NCBI RefSeq assembly: GCF_023278565.1
Contig: NC_064676.1
Span: forward strand, 7,564,001-7,628,000
Length of the DNA: 64,000 nt
Reading direction: 5' to 3'
DNA from: Colletotrichum lupini
Taxonomy: Eukaryota > Ascomycota > Sordariomycetes > Glomerellales > Glomerellaceae
The notes beneath the pieces were generated by a model. The model saw nothing but the letters and a program-made list of their open reading frames with translations. It did no database searches and was not told where the DNA came from. Position numbers and translations under genes: made by a program. Below are positions 35,770-49,063 of the stretch, in pieces. Position 1 is the stretch's first letter; the number at the start of each line of letters is the position of its first letter.

Positions 35770-38535
35770 AAATACTCCCTCCCCTAGGCTTTATCCTAAA
35801 GCTTATTTATAATTTATATATATTATATTAATCCCTTATTTAAAAAATCCTTAAATATATAATACGAAAGTAAGTATAAGTAGCGCTTATTAACTCGAAT
35901 ATAAACCCCTTATTCTAAATAATAACCCTATAATTTTATACTTAAGTTACTCCTATTTATAAGCTATTTTTATAATTATTAATACCTAAGTAGTCGTCGC
36001 CCTACTTTTATTTATTAATATTAACCCCTTTTTAAATTACTACGATTCTAAATTCCTTTTTTCTTTTTTATTTATAATTATCCTTTTTATATATAATCTC
36101 TTATTTTTATTAATATTTATACTACTCCCTCGTTATATAAATATTATAACTAACGAATATTTTTTAAATCCCTATTTTTATATACTTCCCATACTTAAAT
36201 AAATCTTTTATAAAGTCGTTTTATATTCGTTACTAACTCGTTTTAATATAAATATAGTTCTTAATTATAAAGTTATTATTATTAATAATAAAATAGTTAT
36301 TAATATTACGGGTATATTTAATAATAATAATAATAATAATAGTCTACTTAAAAAGCTTAATATCTTTTTTACTTACCTTAATTTTATATATATATTACTA
36401 TTTATACGCTATTTATATTAATTATTATAAATTCTTATTAAAAAAAAAAAAAAAGCGAACGCTAAGAAGATCGGGGTTGGCTAAGTACGCTCGTTCCTTT
36501 ATTTTATTTACGTTATATATAAAGCGCTTAATTTAAAAACTAAGTATTATAATTAACTAAGTTAGTAATTTATAACCCCTAGTTCGCTCTTTTATTTAAT
36601 ACTTTTTTAAGATCTAGCGTACGTTATATTAAATATACTATATAGAACTATTTTTATAAAAATATAATAAGTACTTAGTATAATTATTATTTTATTACTT
36701 CTTTTACGTATTATATTAATAATATTTTAAGTCCCTAAGTTTATAAAATCTATAGTTTAAACTTTATAAAGCACCGCTCTCGTTTTAAATAATAACGTTT
36801 ATAATTTAGAGGTTTATTACTCTATTATTATTTTATTATCGCTACTACTTAGGTTATTAATATTACTCTATAGCTCTAATAAACTTACTAAATCGCTACT
36901 AATAATATATAAAGGGTACTTAAATATATTAATAAAAAGGCCCGCTCGACCCCTATTATTAATAATAATAATAATAAAGTAATTATAAGCTCTTTTTACG
37001 CTACGTTTTTATTTTATAATAACGCTATAATTATATTACTTCGTACTATTTATAATAAAATATACTACTTAAATAATATTCTAATTAATATATAATCGCC
37101 CTACCTACGCTCCGTATTTATAACTAATTATTTATAAATTTATTAATAATAAAGAGATTATTTCTTTTATAACGACCCCTAAAATAGTAACTAAAGTAGC
37201 CCTTTTATATATAAGAGTAGTTTTTTTATAAATAAAAATAATCCTCTCGCGCGTTATAAAAATTAAAAAAACGGTTCGTAATTAATACGTTTATATTACT
37301 TAGTTATAACTATATAACCCACTTTTTTTTTTTTAATAACTAATTCGCTACGTTATTAAGCTTATTAAAAGCTAAGGCGCGCTACTTAATTAAAACTTAT
37401 TTTTTATATATATTAATTAACGTTACGTTTTTAATATACCTAACTAGCTCTTATATATTTTCGTTATTACTATATCCCTTTTATTAAATTAAATATTATT
37501 ACTTCCTCTTTAGCCCTTTATATTATATAATATTTTTTATTTTATAAAATAGCTCCCCGTCTATATCCTTAATAAATAAGGGCTTCTAAGGGGCTTTTTT
37601 ATAATATTAATATAGCTCGAGTAAAAATATATAAAATATATTATATATTTTATACTACGTTAATATATTTAGTTAATAAGTAACCCCTACCGTTCTAACT
37701 ATTAATTTAACTTTAAATAAGCCTAAATACTTATTAATTAATTTCTAGCTAGGACGCTATTTATTAATATTCTTTTTTAATAATGATACTTAGTTACTTA
37801 CTTTATATAATATATCTATCCTAGCTTTATTAGCTTATTATTTATATATTTTATATACTTTTTATATAAGGGGTTATAAAGCTTTTTAATTAGCTTATAA
37901 TTAGGCCGCACGCTCCTTAATTAAAATATTTTATATACTATCTCGAGCCCCTATTAAGATTAATATAAAGTATATAAATAAGAACCTAAATAAGGCCTTA
38001 GTAAGCGCTTTATAAATTACTAAATACTAAGCGTTATTATATATAAACTTAGCTAAATAAAAACGCTATGCTTAATTTAATTAGTCCTAGGTATAAAAGT
38101 AGTAAAAGTACTACTCTGAATATTAGTTTTACTATTCTATTTAACCGTTTATTTATAAATAAAACGTAGTATTAAAACGCCTTTTTATTACTAAAAAATA
38201 GTAAAAATAAGTCTAAAACTTACTTATAAATAACGACCCCCTATTAAAAACGATCCTTTTAAGTATTCTAAACTTAATAAAAATCTTTCTAAATAAGAAG
38301 TTTATAAATCCCTAGGCTATAAAAGTCGTCCTCATAATAATATAAATACTATATTTTATAAATCGGTTTATTATAATAAATACTACGTTATAAAAGCGCC
38401 TCTTAATTAGTATAATTAATATAAATAAGCTTATAATAAAATTTAGTAATATCTTATATTATAACTTAATTAGAATAAGTAAAGGGTATAATAAGCTATA
38501 TAGCTTATAATAATAAAGCTTTGTTTATTAATATA

Positions 38536-39049
38536 TCTAGCACGTATAGCTTTAACGAGGTAATGCGGGATATTCTTATAAAGAATATAAAAAGTAAATA
38601 TTCATATAGAAACAAGAATATATGAATATAGGGGATATAAGCGTATATAAAAGAGGTTTTTGTAGTAAAGAGAGTAATATAGTTGAATTACTATATGAGA
38701 AGTTGCTTGCTTAACGAAAGGTCTAGGTAGGCAAATACACGCCTACATATAGGTATAAAAACCTCCTACTAGAATGTTCCATTGCTTATTAATTATGATA
38801 TAATTAATAAGCGTATACGTAAGTGAATGCGTAATCGTAGTACGTAATTCCGCCTCGAGTAAATTCCAGATTATTCAGTTACCTTCCAGTACTTTCCATT
38901 GCTCACGTAAGCTTATATAAGCAGTATTGCTTACATAATCAATACCTATTATAATTTACAGAAGTCGTAGATTAATATGGTACATAGTTTGCTTACGTAA
39001 TATTGATAATAAGGCGAATAATAAGGTAAACAAAGTTACCTTTGTAACA
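38536..39049 (-). mobile_element. 514-bp insertion in gypsy B, probable solo LTR of another family
   Basis: Sequence absent from copies A and C interrupts element B. It is flanked by atata on both sides (38531-38535 and 39050-39054). On the minus strand it starts TGTTACAAAGG and ends GCTAGA, so one end has the LTR-like TG and the other has lost or never had CA. Its composition is less extreme than the surrounding gypsy DNA, suggesting it arrived after most of the mutation or escaped it. It contains a 13-bp-stem perfect hairpin (38784-38812) and repeated GCTTACGTAA-like words. No coding potential. Confidence 0.65.
38784..38812. repeat. Perfect hairpin, 13-bp stem and 3-base loop
   Basis: GCTTATTAATTAT and its exact inverse flank GAT. 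It lies in the middle of the 514-bp insertion. It could be a terminator or regulatory hairpin of the inserted element, or chance in AT-rich DNA. Confidence 0.6.
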
Positions 39050-42000
39050 ATATACTATATAAATATTAATATAACTTTTTATATCCCTATTTACTCTATT
39101 TTAATAATAATAGCGTTTTAGTAACGCTATTATCCGCTTTATATTATAATATTTTATTATAAATATATCGTAATATATTTTAATAACTTCCCTCTTTAGC
39201 CCCTTATATAATAATATATAAGTATAGTTATTATAATATAATAGCCCTTTTAAGTTATATACTTAGTTTTATTATTATTTCTTTTTAATTAAATAAGGCC
39301 GTCGGTTCTTTTTAATCTACTATTTATCCCTTATAAAAGTATCCTCTTATTAAATAGCCCGTAGTTAATTTATTATTAATAACCCCTCTTTACTAATTAT
39401 TATTTTAAGCGCTCTTATTATATTAAAGTTTTATAAAATAAGTAGTTTGTAATCTATAGTTTTAATAATAAGCTTAAGTAGCTTTTTAAATATTATATTA
39501 TAATTTTAATACTCTAAGCTCGTAACCCCGTTATACTTTTTAAAATATTCCTTAAAGTTCTCTTAAACTAAAGCTCTTAACTTCTTTTACTTCTTTTTTT
39601 ATATTATTACTAGTTCTGTTTTTAAAATACTTATTATCCTTTTTATTTAAAAGCCGCTCCTATAACTCGTCTTTATATACCTTATTATTATAATTTTAAA
39701 AAGCTCTTATATATTTTTAATATTATAAAAGTCTTTTTTTATTTTTAATAATAGCTCTTCTATTTTATTATTATTATTACTTTTATTATAATTAGGTTTT
39801 TATAATAATCTATTTACTAAGCCCTTTATACTTAGCTTAAACTTAATTTTAATATTAAACGTTACGAGTTCGTTTAATTAGTATAACTATTTCCTATTTA
39901 ATTTCTTTTTTATATTTAAGAACTATAAATTAAAATAATTTATAAATACTATAACCTAACTTTAGTTATAAGTAAAGTAATATTACTAGTTTTTTAATAC
40001 GTTTATAATAGCTAATAGCTCCGTATTTCTTATACTATAATAGCTCTCTATATTTATTAATTTCCTTAACTTATAAATAATTAAGTACTAATTACTTTTA
40101 AATAATTACGTAATTACTAAGCTAATAGCTCGAGCTAAAGCGTTTATTTATAACTATACAAATAAAATAAAGTTAAAATATTATAATAATAGTATATTAA
40201 TAAATACTACTAATAGCCTCTTAAATAACTTTATAATAAGTATTAATAGCTCTAACTATCCTAGTTTTACCTTCCTTAATAAGTTTATTAAAAGTACTAT
40301 TATCTTAGTATAGTTATTAATAAATCTATAGTAAAACCCCGTAAATCTAAAGAACGTTTATATATTTTTAATACTCTTTAAAAATAGCTAATTTACTATA
40401 ACTTTAGTATACGTAAGTTCTATCTCTATACCTTTATTAAATATAATATACCCTAAGAATCCTATATATAATATATAGAACTCGTATTTATTACTATTTA
40501 AATATAAGTTCTATTATGATAATTTTTATAATATACTACGTACGTACTCTTTATATATTACGTAATCGTTATTATATATTAGGATATTATTTAAGTATAT
40601 AATATAAATAATATTAACTAAGCTGCTTAGAACGTTATTAATATATACTTAAAAAATCGTAGGTATATTAGTTAGCTTAAAAGGTATAACTAAGTACTCG
40701 AACTACTTATATTTAATATAAAAAGCCGTCTTTTACTTATTGCCCTTAGCTATATATATATAATAATACGTATTTTTAAAATCTAGTTTTATAAAAATAG
40801 AAATATTAAATAATCTATTTAATATCTCTTTAATTAGTAATAGCGGCGTTCTATTTTTTTATATAATCTTATTAATCGCTCTATAATTAATATAAAGTCG
40901 TAGCTCTCCTTCTTTTTTAAATATAAAAAAGATAAGTACTTTTATTAAGCTTATAAAAGGGTATATCTAGCCCCTAGCCTCTATTTTTATTAAATAATTA
41001 TATAGGATCTCGAGCTTATAGTTCGATAATAAGTAAATAAGTCCTTAAAAAATAAGCGCCGTATTATCTAGCTTAATATAGTAGTTATATAATACTCTAT
41101 TTAATAATAAAATAGCCTTCTTTTTTAAAAATAAGTTATTAAAATCCTAGTAATATAGCTTTTAATCTTTAGCTATGCTTATTAATACTACGTTACTATT
41201 TATAACTAAGTTAATTACGATATATATAAATATTACTAAAACTAAGTTATTTAATAGCTCCTTTTTTAGGGTATCTAAGTAAATATATTATTTATAAATT
41301 AAATACTACTACTTTTTTTATTTCTAACTAATTAATAAGTTAATATCCTCTAGCTAAAAAAACTAAGAATAAGTATAAGTACCGTAATATTAGCTATTAT
41401 AAAGTAATATAACTATATCTCTATTATATAATTATTATTAGTAATTTAAAGCTATAAATAATAACTTCTTAGTATTTCTATCTATTTACTCTCTATATTT
41501 ATTAACTATAGTAATAAATAAATTCGTAAATTAATATTAAAACTATTAAATAGCTTAATACTAACTACGTTCCCTTTTATTTTTAAATCGATAAGGGCAC
41601 TTAGCTTTTCCTATACGTAGTTTAGGTATATATAAGTTAGGATATCTAAGTATTACCCTTATTAATCGCTAACTACTCTCTTTATTAAAATAATATTTAA
41701 GCTCGTTACTAATCCGCACTACTTAGCTAGGGCAAGGTCTAATTAATAGCTAGTAGCTTTATCCCCTTTTTAATTATATTTATAATATATAACGCTCGAG
41801 TAGCTATTAATAAAATACCCGGTTTTATTATAATTATAGTATTATTAATACTACTCCTATAGTTATAAGCAATCCCTTATAATATAACTAGTCTCTTTAT
41901 AATTATAATACGTAATATCCTTACTAAATAAGTTATAGCGTATTCCTTATATATTTAACTTATTAATACCCTAATATTTCCTTACTAACTCGTTCGAGTT

Positions 42001-43222
42001 TAAATTAAAATATTACTTAAAAAACGTTTATAAGCTCCTTATTAATAGCGAGGATTATTTAATACGTCTTATTAATAATACTAACTATAAATAAGTTTAT
42101 AAAAGTTCTATTTATAATACTATTACGAAATATAGTTCGGGCCGTAACTTACTTATTAATATAAAAATCCTCTATTTTTTTATTAAGATATATTCTAATT
42201 CTATTTCGAGCTTATTAATATAGCTAATAAACTTATTAACTTTCTTTTTTTAACTTTATAAAGTACTATTTAATTATATACTTATTACTATTCCTTAACT
42301 AATAAGATTAAATAAGTTATTTTATAAAAAAGTCTTTAGTTCCTCTTATATAACCTAGTTTATTATAAACCCGGGGGTCCTTTAATAATTAAAAATATAG
42401 TACATTTAAGAGGTCTTTATATTATTACTTAGGTAGCTAACTATATATATTACTTTATTATAATCTATTCTTATTTATTAAGCCTATAAGTTAAAATAAT
42501 AATAATAATTAAAAAAAAAGCTCTATTAATCCCGTACTAATTTACTAATATATAATAAATTAAAAAAGAATAGTAATCTAAATATAAACGTTCTACTTAT
42601 AATACTTATTTAAATTAAAAAAAAGCTAATAAATAAGGGCTTGAGTAGTACGAACTTATTACTTTATTATTACTTAAGTAGCGCTTTAAACATAGTTTTA
42701 TTTATCGAACTATTTTTAGTTTAGGAGTTTACGTTCTTATTTATATTAAAGCTAATATTTAAAGCCGTTATAATTAAGACCGTAGCCCTTAATATAAGGG
42801 CCGGGCTATTTAAAAAGCTCTATAAGTATTTTAAATTTACTTATTTTTTATATAAATACTCTTTATACGTTATAATAATAAAAAAATTTCTAATTATTAT
42901 TTTTATTTTTATAGTTTTACTAGCCTATTACTTATTATTTAGTTTAGGTATTAATAAATAAGGGTAAGAAGTTCGCTATTTTATTTAAAATTCGTTAATA
43001 CTCTTAATAATACGGTCTTTTTATATTATTATTATATTATTTATTTTATTACGCTTTACTTTTATATCGTTTATTAAAAAAAAGTAATTTTAATAGGTTT
43101 AATAAAAAAGAATTTTTTTTTTATTATTATTATAATACTAACTACGCTCTCTTATTACGTCTCGTTCTTATTAATATTTTAAGCTTTTAGCCTAGTCCCC
43201 TTTATAAATAAAGATTTTAAAT

Positions 43223-43431
43223 TATTAATAAGTATATAATATATAAAAAAAGCTTATAAAAGCTAATTATTATTAAAGTTTAAAAAATAAATTATTAAAA
43301 TTTACCCTTTTTTTAAGGTATATTACTAACGCTCTATATATACTTAAGCTACTCCTTTATTACTTAGTCCCCCTCTTTATACCCCCTGAGCTATCCCTTA
43401 ACTAACGAGGCCTAACTGGCGAGGCCTGACA
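43223..43431 (-). repeat. 5' LTR of gypsy B
   Basis: 209 bp. The outer 90 bases, ending GGCCTAACTGGCGAGGCCTGACA, are almost unmutated; the inner end (from 43223) is fully AT-shifted. Confidence 0.92.
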
Positions 43432-44494
43432 TAGGCTTATCTGTCTTAGGGCTTCTTCTGGCTAGGGATGGTCGCAGAGATAAGGTCTAGATCGTCTTGG
43501 GCCTACCGGCGTCTAGCAAGAAGGCCTTGGGCGACCATCATGTCCGAGAAGGTGTTTCGGAAGAAGCCTTGCGGATGATACGTGGGTAAGGTGGGTGATG
43601 GGTGCTTGTCTTGAGAAGTCTGGCTGTAAGCAGCCCGGACCAAGAGTTCATACCTACTTCCTGAGCTCTTTTAGGAGATTATCTGCCCGCGCCCTTCAGA
43701 AGAAATACCACACTAGGGAGCTTATTCAAGCGTCACAGCGCGATCGATAAGATCTAGCAACAAGTCGATTGATGACTCTCTGCGATTCCCAAACTTCTTT
43801 CCTAATGATGATTCCGTCGCCAGCGCGCCGCCGCCGACTTTCATGTATCTCACCCAGTGAATTTGGACTCGGCTCAACGGTGAAATCCCGGCTTTGATTT
43901 CCAGAAGCAGCGGTGTTGATGTTGTCATGTGGGCTGAAGCACTTGCCATACTTGGACCGGGATGGGACCCTAGTCTGGGGTAATTCTCCTGAAAGGCCGG
44001 CATTTATATTAGCCCCAACAGGGGTCGGAGGCATGCATAAATCATTCCACCACACACGATCGAAATGAGCGACGAGCGAAGCGCTGCGGACCAGTCACGC
44101 GGCGGCAGTCGAGGAGGGGTAAACGGGATGTGATTATAGGATAAATGTCTTTGATCCAACCTCAACTACTTTCCCATGGGAATTCGATATTGCTTTTGCC
44201 CCGATGGCTCAACCATGAGGTGAGAATGGGGTGTTGCTTGGATGTGACTTGCCAGTATCGGCCTGGTCGCTGGTTGATATACGGCAAACATTGTGTTTTC
44301 CAAAGTATGTAGCACCCAAAGATGCATCTGATGTGGCTTTCGGGAAAAGAAATCGGAATATCCCACCCCGTTGTCACATTCTATGACCTTGGCGAGTTTC
44401 ATAGAAAATAGTTGAAGCGACTGGTAGCATTTTGTGAGACATCTTCACTCGATTAATGTCGAGAACGATGAGTTGATATTGAGCAACCATGAGC
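43432..44494. other. Transition to normal DNA, no firm gene
   Basis: Base composition becomes normal immediately after the LTR. Two minus-strand open frames, 43726-44055 and 44166-44402 (reading VGYSDFFSRKPHQMHLWVLHTLENTMFAVYQ), could be exons of a hypothetical gene, but I found no splice pattern joining them and no family match. Confidence 0.4.
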
Positions 44495-44818
44495 CTATTC
44501 TCGAATTTCGAGCTCCATGAAGGGGACTGGTTTCTCAAGCTCTCCCACGCCATGCCTCTGCGTGTCTAGAACCTGTCTTGGATCCCATGGTAATTGCCTA
44601 TAGATGCAGTCCTGGAGCATTTTGTCATGCCCGTTTTTGAAGCAGAAGTATACAGTATGTGTATCAAGGGAGTCCCTTGCTTGTTGGGCTTCTTCCACGA
44701 GTCGATTGCGCCAGAAAAGTCTTTAGTAGATATACAGAATATCAGAAACAGAGGGAGAGAACATCGCTACTGAGGGTATCTGTTTATGAACTTGCCTCAT
44801 TCTCTTTGACTTGGCCAT
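44495..44818 (-). CDS. Small hypothetical protein, probable GC-AG intron
   Basis: Not a recognised family. Start ATG at 44818 gives exon 1 of 23 nt (MAKSKRM plus AG), then a 75-nt intron 44721-44795 with donor AG/GCAAGT, a textbook GC-type donor, and acceptor CTACTAAAG; exon 2 (44495-44720) reads LFWRNRLVEEAQQARDS...ending PFMELEIRE-stop. The spliced product is 82 aa, charged, with no signal peptide or membrane segment; a short helix VEEAQQARDSL is plausible. Frame and stop agree with the splice. The alternative is a longer gene including the open frame at 44166-44402 through an intron I could not place. Confidence 0.45.
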
Positions 44819-45803
44819 GTTGCGATTCAATCAGGTGATGTCGTGCTTTTGTTACTAACGCTTTTATTGCTAGCCGTATCCTTTCTTTAAGAAGCTTCGC
44901 TATTTCGTTTTACTAAAAAGAATCTAGAATATTAGAACAGACTTCTTACCAGGTGCAATGAAGGAAGGCACTTCTCATCGGGTTTCGAGAGAATCTCAAT
45001 AAGCGATTTGAGGATCCTAGATGGCAGCAAGACTCTTTTAAGCTTGTCGATATCTAGATGCTATTGATAGTATACTCACCCAGCCTTGCGTTTCATTTAT
45101 CAAACTAGCCACGGACCTTGTGTGACAAAATATTGTGACGGCCATTACCTCTTTGATATTTGTCTATGTCAAGATGATTACTATTAGCCCCGTTGTTTTT
45201 ACATGAAGTATTACGAGTCTTGTTCGGCATTCCTTTAGCTTATTCTGTACGTATATTATTTGGAGAATGTCTTTCACGTACTAAGGCACAGAACCATCCT
45301 GTCTGGTATTAGAAGAGTGAGATACAGTGCTCATATATCTTAGCGCAAGGATGACCTTCAGAATATTAGGGATGCACCTTCCTCTTTCCCTGGACCTCCG
45401 GGTTCCCAGTATGAGAGTGGGGCATTAGGTAGGCTGCGCTAGTCCTTTCTGGGGTGGCAGAATTTGAGCCGTGTGAAAACTATCGCTTAATTCAGGACCC
45501 ACTCAAAATCTCACGTGTATCTTCGCACAAACCCTGGCCACTCTTACTGTGCGAAAATGACTCCCCGCTTTTCTCGGTGTTTCCCCTTGTTACCTAAGGT
45601 AGCTCACCGCCCTGGAGCGTCGACTCGGCGCAACACCAGAACCTCCGCACACCCACTTTGGACGCGCACACAGGACAGGCCGTCCCGAATCGCAGCCGGA
45701 GCTTCTCCGACAATCAGCCATTCTCACTCAGCACCGCCCATCGCATTAGGAGGGATAAGACCAAGGGGGCCATCGCCGGGCCCTGCTCTTCTCTTTTTTC
45801 GAA
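44819..45803. other. Divergent intergenic region
   Basis: Lies between the minus-strand small gene and the plus-strand regulator, so it probably holds both promoters. The last 60 bases before 45804 include a pyrimidine-rich CTCTTCTCTTTTTTC tract, common in fungal core promoters and 5' leaders. No other gene seen. Confidence 0.5.
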
Positions 45804-48384
45804 ATGTCATCGTCGTTGGCCGACCAGGAACCTCAGCCAGAGGACCAGCAGCAGCCGGCGGATCATCAGCCCGACCCTCAATCCGATGCCCCTGCATCGC
45901 CAACTGCCTCTCAGCAAGCGACAGCTCACGCCTACGCCAGCAATGGACTTCAGGTCCTCCAAGCTGCTTCGGATGCTGCAGCTGCAGCGGCTATCCAAAA
46001 TGTCCAGCATCATCTGAGTACCGTTGCAGCCGCTGCCGCCGCCGCCGATGAGCAGCAATTACAGCAACAACACCAACAACACCAACACGAGCCTCAGCCT
46101 GTTGAGGAACAACAGCAACAGCAACAAGAACAGCTGGCCATGTCCTCGGCTGTCGAGCAAGACCAAGACCAGCATCATCAGCAACACCAGCCGCCGCCGC
46201 CGCCGCCCCCTCCTCCACACACCCCGTCCCAAGCGCCGCCTCACCAACTTCCGCCGCAGGCTTCTCATGCCTCGACACTCACAGGCGCTCCGCCCGCATC
46301 TCCGCTGGCCACCGATGGCTCTCTCGGTGCCGTGTCACAGAGCGCCATGTCTGCCTTCCCTCACGCCTTCGCCCCGATGCCGCCAATGCCACGAGACCCG
46401 ACAGTCAACCCGAAGCTGACCCGCTTGCGACGCGCCTGCGATATGTGCTCCCAACGCAAGGTCAAGTGCGACGAGTCCGGTCCGCCGTGTAGGCCTTGCT
46501 CCGAACTCAATGTCGAATGCACCTTCAACCGAGAGCTGAAGAGACGAGGACCCCCGAACAAGCATGCCGAGGCTGCCAGGGCCGCTCGAAGGCAGAGAAT
46601 CGAGCCTGGCATGAGTGGTTCGCCCACCACAGCCGCCTTCACCTCATATGGCGCTGCCGTTACACCCTCGCCTTCGCCGCACAACGCTGCGCAGGCTCTG
46701 ATTTCCATAGCAGAGGGGCCGGGTCGTTTGGATGCAGAGGCCATCGCGCCCTTGCCCATTCTCGAGCTCTTGATCGACGACTTCTTCACCTACATCCACC
46801 CGCTCGCCCCATTCCCCCACGAGCCGACATTCAGACACTCCTTTGCCAACAGAGAGGATAGAACGAATCCCGAGTTTCTCGGCTTGCTGTCCTCCATGAT
46901 CGCCTCTCTAGTGTCATCCTTCCCCCGGTGTGCCAGACAGCACCTCAAGACCCAGCACAGCACCCACCTCTTTCCGAGGGCCATAGTCATGATTGAGAGA
47001 TGTCGAGATATTGCCCTCGATACGCGGGGTCCTCGATGGGCCCTGAAACAGAAGACGTTGGATGATGCCGCCACCAGCTACTTTCTTGGGCTCGCGGCAG
47101 GCTACACTTTCCAAGTCCCTCGCTTCCGCTACTTCATGTCTGAGTGTCTGTCTCTCATTCGGGAGCTTGGCTTCCACCGGCCCAAGCATCCCAATGAGCT
47201 TCCCACCTTTGGCAACGATAATTGCTCGCCCGATCCCCTACCTTTCCACCACATAAAGGACCAGATCGGCAAGCGCATTTTTTGGTGTCTGCTGCTCGGC
47301 GTCAGGTACGTTCGCTATCTTCTATCATGCAGGTCACGTACATATCTACTCACTCACACATCAAAGGTCCTTCTCACAACTAGGCGCCTCTCATGCCGAC
47401 TTGGTCATCGCCCCGTCCACCCCTGGACTGCCATATCCTGCCCTGCCCGAGAACGTCGATGATCTTTACATCATGGCCAACGAAATCGTGTATCCTCCCG
47501 AAAGCTCTGTCACTCTGCTTACTGGTTTCCGCTTTGCCGTCGACATCTACACGACCATGAACGCCATTGTCAGCGTGGAACTCGTTTACGGCATGAGCAC
47601 CCTTCCGTGGTCCGATCAGAGGTCTCTGCTTAGAGACGCTCTCATTGCCGCCAAGGACATCATCGACCGGCTTCCGCCCGAACTTCAACTCAGTGCTTCT
47701 CATGAGCAGTCCAGCGGATTCGGTACCCTTGAAGATGCCGAGCTCCAATACGTGCCTCCCGCGTACCCTAGTAGCCAGCCTCCCAACGATGTTCGAAACG
47801 TGATCAAGAACCACCCCCAACGCCGGCGGCAGCTTCAGTACGAGATTCAAAAGGCTAACATCTACATCTCTCAACTGGCTACGCGTTCATTCTATGTCGA
47901 GTTGTACTTCAACTTGCGCGACGTCCACATGTCCGACCCCAACAAAGAAGAGCAAGTTGGGGATAACGCCGAGGAACAAGCTGCCAAGGGAGCCGAGGAT
48001 GCAGAGGCAGCCCGTGTCTTTGAGCTGATGACGGCGGAGCGGGAGCTGATCGTGCAAAATCTTCTTCACGTGTTGGGCTCCATCTCACAGCGCAACCTCG
48101 AGCCTAACGGCGGTTCCCTCATCAACAAAGTTCGACAGGTGGCCTCCACCCTCCTCAATGACGCCCCGGAGCGGAAAGGCCCGGTAGCTATGAAGTCGGA
48201 GGAAGCGCTCGTGAAGCTCATTGACGTCCTTCTCAAGCTCGAGGGAACAGGGCCAAGCGGTAGCAACATGGCGGGAGAGAACATGACACCGCAGGATGAG
48301 GAAGAGGAGATGCGAAACTGGGCTCATTTGCGTGATTACCAACAGCGCTTCGCTGCCCATGGTGGGTTTGCTGGAAACATTTGA
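45804..48384 (+). CDS. Large Zn(II)2Cys6 transcription factor with poly-Gln/poly-Pro N-terminus
   Basis: A nuclear regulator. Exons 45804-47305 and 47367-48384 join over a 61-nt intron (GTACGT...CAAAG), giving 839 aa; the splice turns GGGV-R into LLLGVRSFSQLGASHADLV. Residues 1-205 are low complexity: poly-Ala, long Gln/His runs (QQQQQQ), nine-plus prolines. The binuclear cluster is at residues 212-239 (C-x2-C-x6-C-x6-C-x2-C-x6-C; RACDMCSQRKVKC...), followed directly by the basic ELKRRGPPNKHAEAARAARRQR. The fungal-specific middle homology domain begins around residue 320 (LPILELLIDDFFTYIHPLAPFPHEPTF) and runs to about 600. The C-terminus is acidic. The RRGPPNKHAE segment after the cluster is distinctive and suggests one conserved orthologous group, but I cannot name it. 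Target genes unknown. Confidence 0.92.
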
Positions 48385-49063
48385 CGAGTAGCCATGGAGT
48401 CTACTTTTGCCAACGACAGCGGCATCGATGAGAGATGGTGTGATGTATCAGTGTTTCGACTATAGAAATTCTCAATCTGGGAGCAACGAAATGGGTAACA
48501 GTTACCCTTGTCTATAAAATGGCTTTGAAGGCGTGGGCAGAGAGAAGCGTAATCCCGAGGAAGTGGGACAGGACATCGGATAATAACGATACCAGATCAT
48601 TCTCACCACATCATCATCCTCCGTCAAAGAGGAGAGGTCTCTTTCATCCCTTCACACGCTGCAATTATTGGATGGATACGTGACGTTGAGTGAGGGGGAG
48701 AGATGGGACGCAAGACGGTCCAATCAAAGGGATTTTTGTTCAAGACCCAAGATGCAACCTGCAGGAGGCCATCCATCCAGGCACAGGGCACCTTGGACTC
48801 CCTAAGAACCTCCAGATGGAGGCCTAAAAGTCACTCTTTTGCCGGCAGAATCATCGCATCACGGAACTGCCTACTAGAGAAGCTCCTGCCAAAGACACAA
48901 AGATAGGAAAAGTACCCGATCGTGGAAGGGAACAGCTTCGCACCTCCCTAAATCCTGACCACTAGGTTCCCTTGGGCCTTGCGGTCATCCCAATCTTTCT
49001 TTCTCCAACAACACAACCATCACCAGCTCCTGGAAAATCAATTCTATTGCAGTAGTCATCACG
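48385..49063. other. Intergenic region between regulator and hydrolase-like gene
   Basis: 3' flank of the regulator and 5' flank of the next plus-strand gene. The 60 bases before 49064 are pyrimidine-rich (TTTCTTTCTCC, CATCACCAGC), typical of a fungal leader. No gene seen. Confidence 0.5.

Larger units (their letters stand above)
35561..43431 (-). mobile_element. Ty3/gypsy LTR retrotransposon B, 7871 bp including a 514-bp insertion, inverted relative to A
   Basis: LTRs 35561-35769 and 43223-43431 are 209 bp each, same family as A. Flanks taagc (35556-35560) and taggc (43432-43436) are a target duplication with one G-to-A change. The inverted purine tract at 35775-35785 gives minus orientation. 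The YLNNIL relic of the reverse transcriptase motif is on the minus strand at about 40590. Excess length over A is largely the insertion at 38536-39049. No open frame survives. Confidence 0.93.

Noticed and set aside
43726..44055. Minus-strand frame of 109 codons beside gypsy B
   Set aside because: No motif, no splice link to neighbouring frames, and overlapped by another frame of similar length; not enough for a gene call.
45515..46051. Plus-strand frame of 178 codons at the 5' end of the large regulator
   Set aside because: Overlaps the regulator's start in another frame; Pro/Ser/Arg-rich composition comes from reading GC-rich triplet repeats out of frame.
47380..47874. Minus-strand frame of 164 codons
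   Set aside because: Antisense to the second exon of the regulator; shadow.
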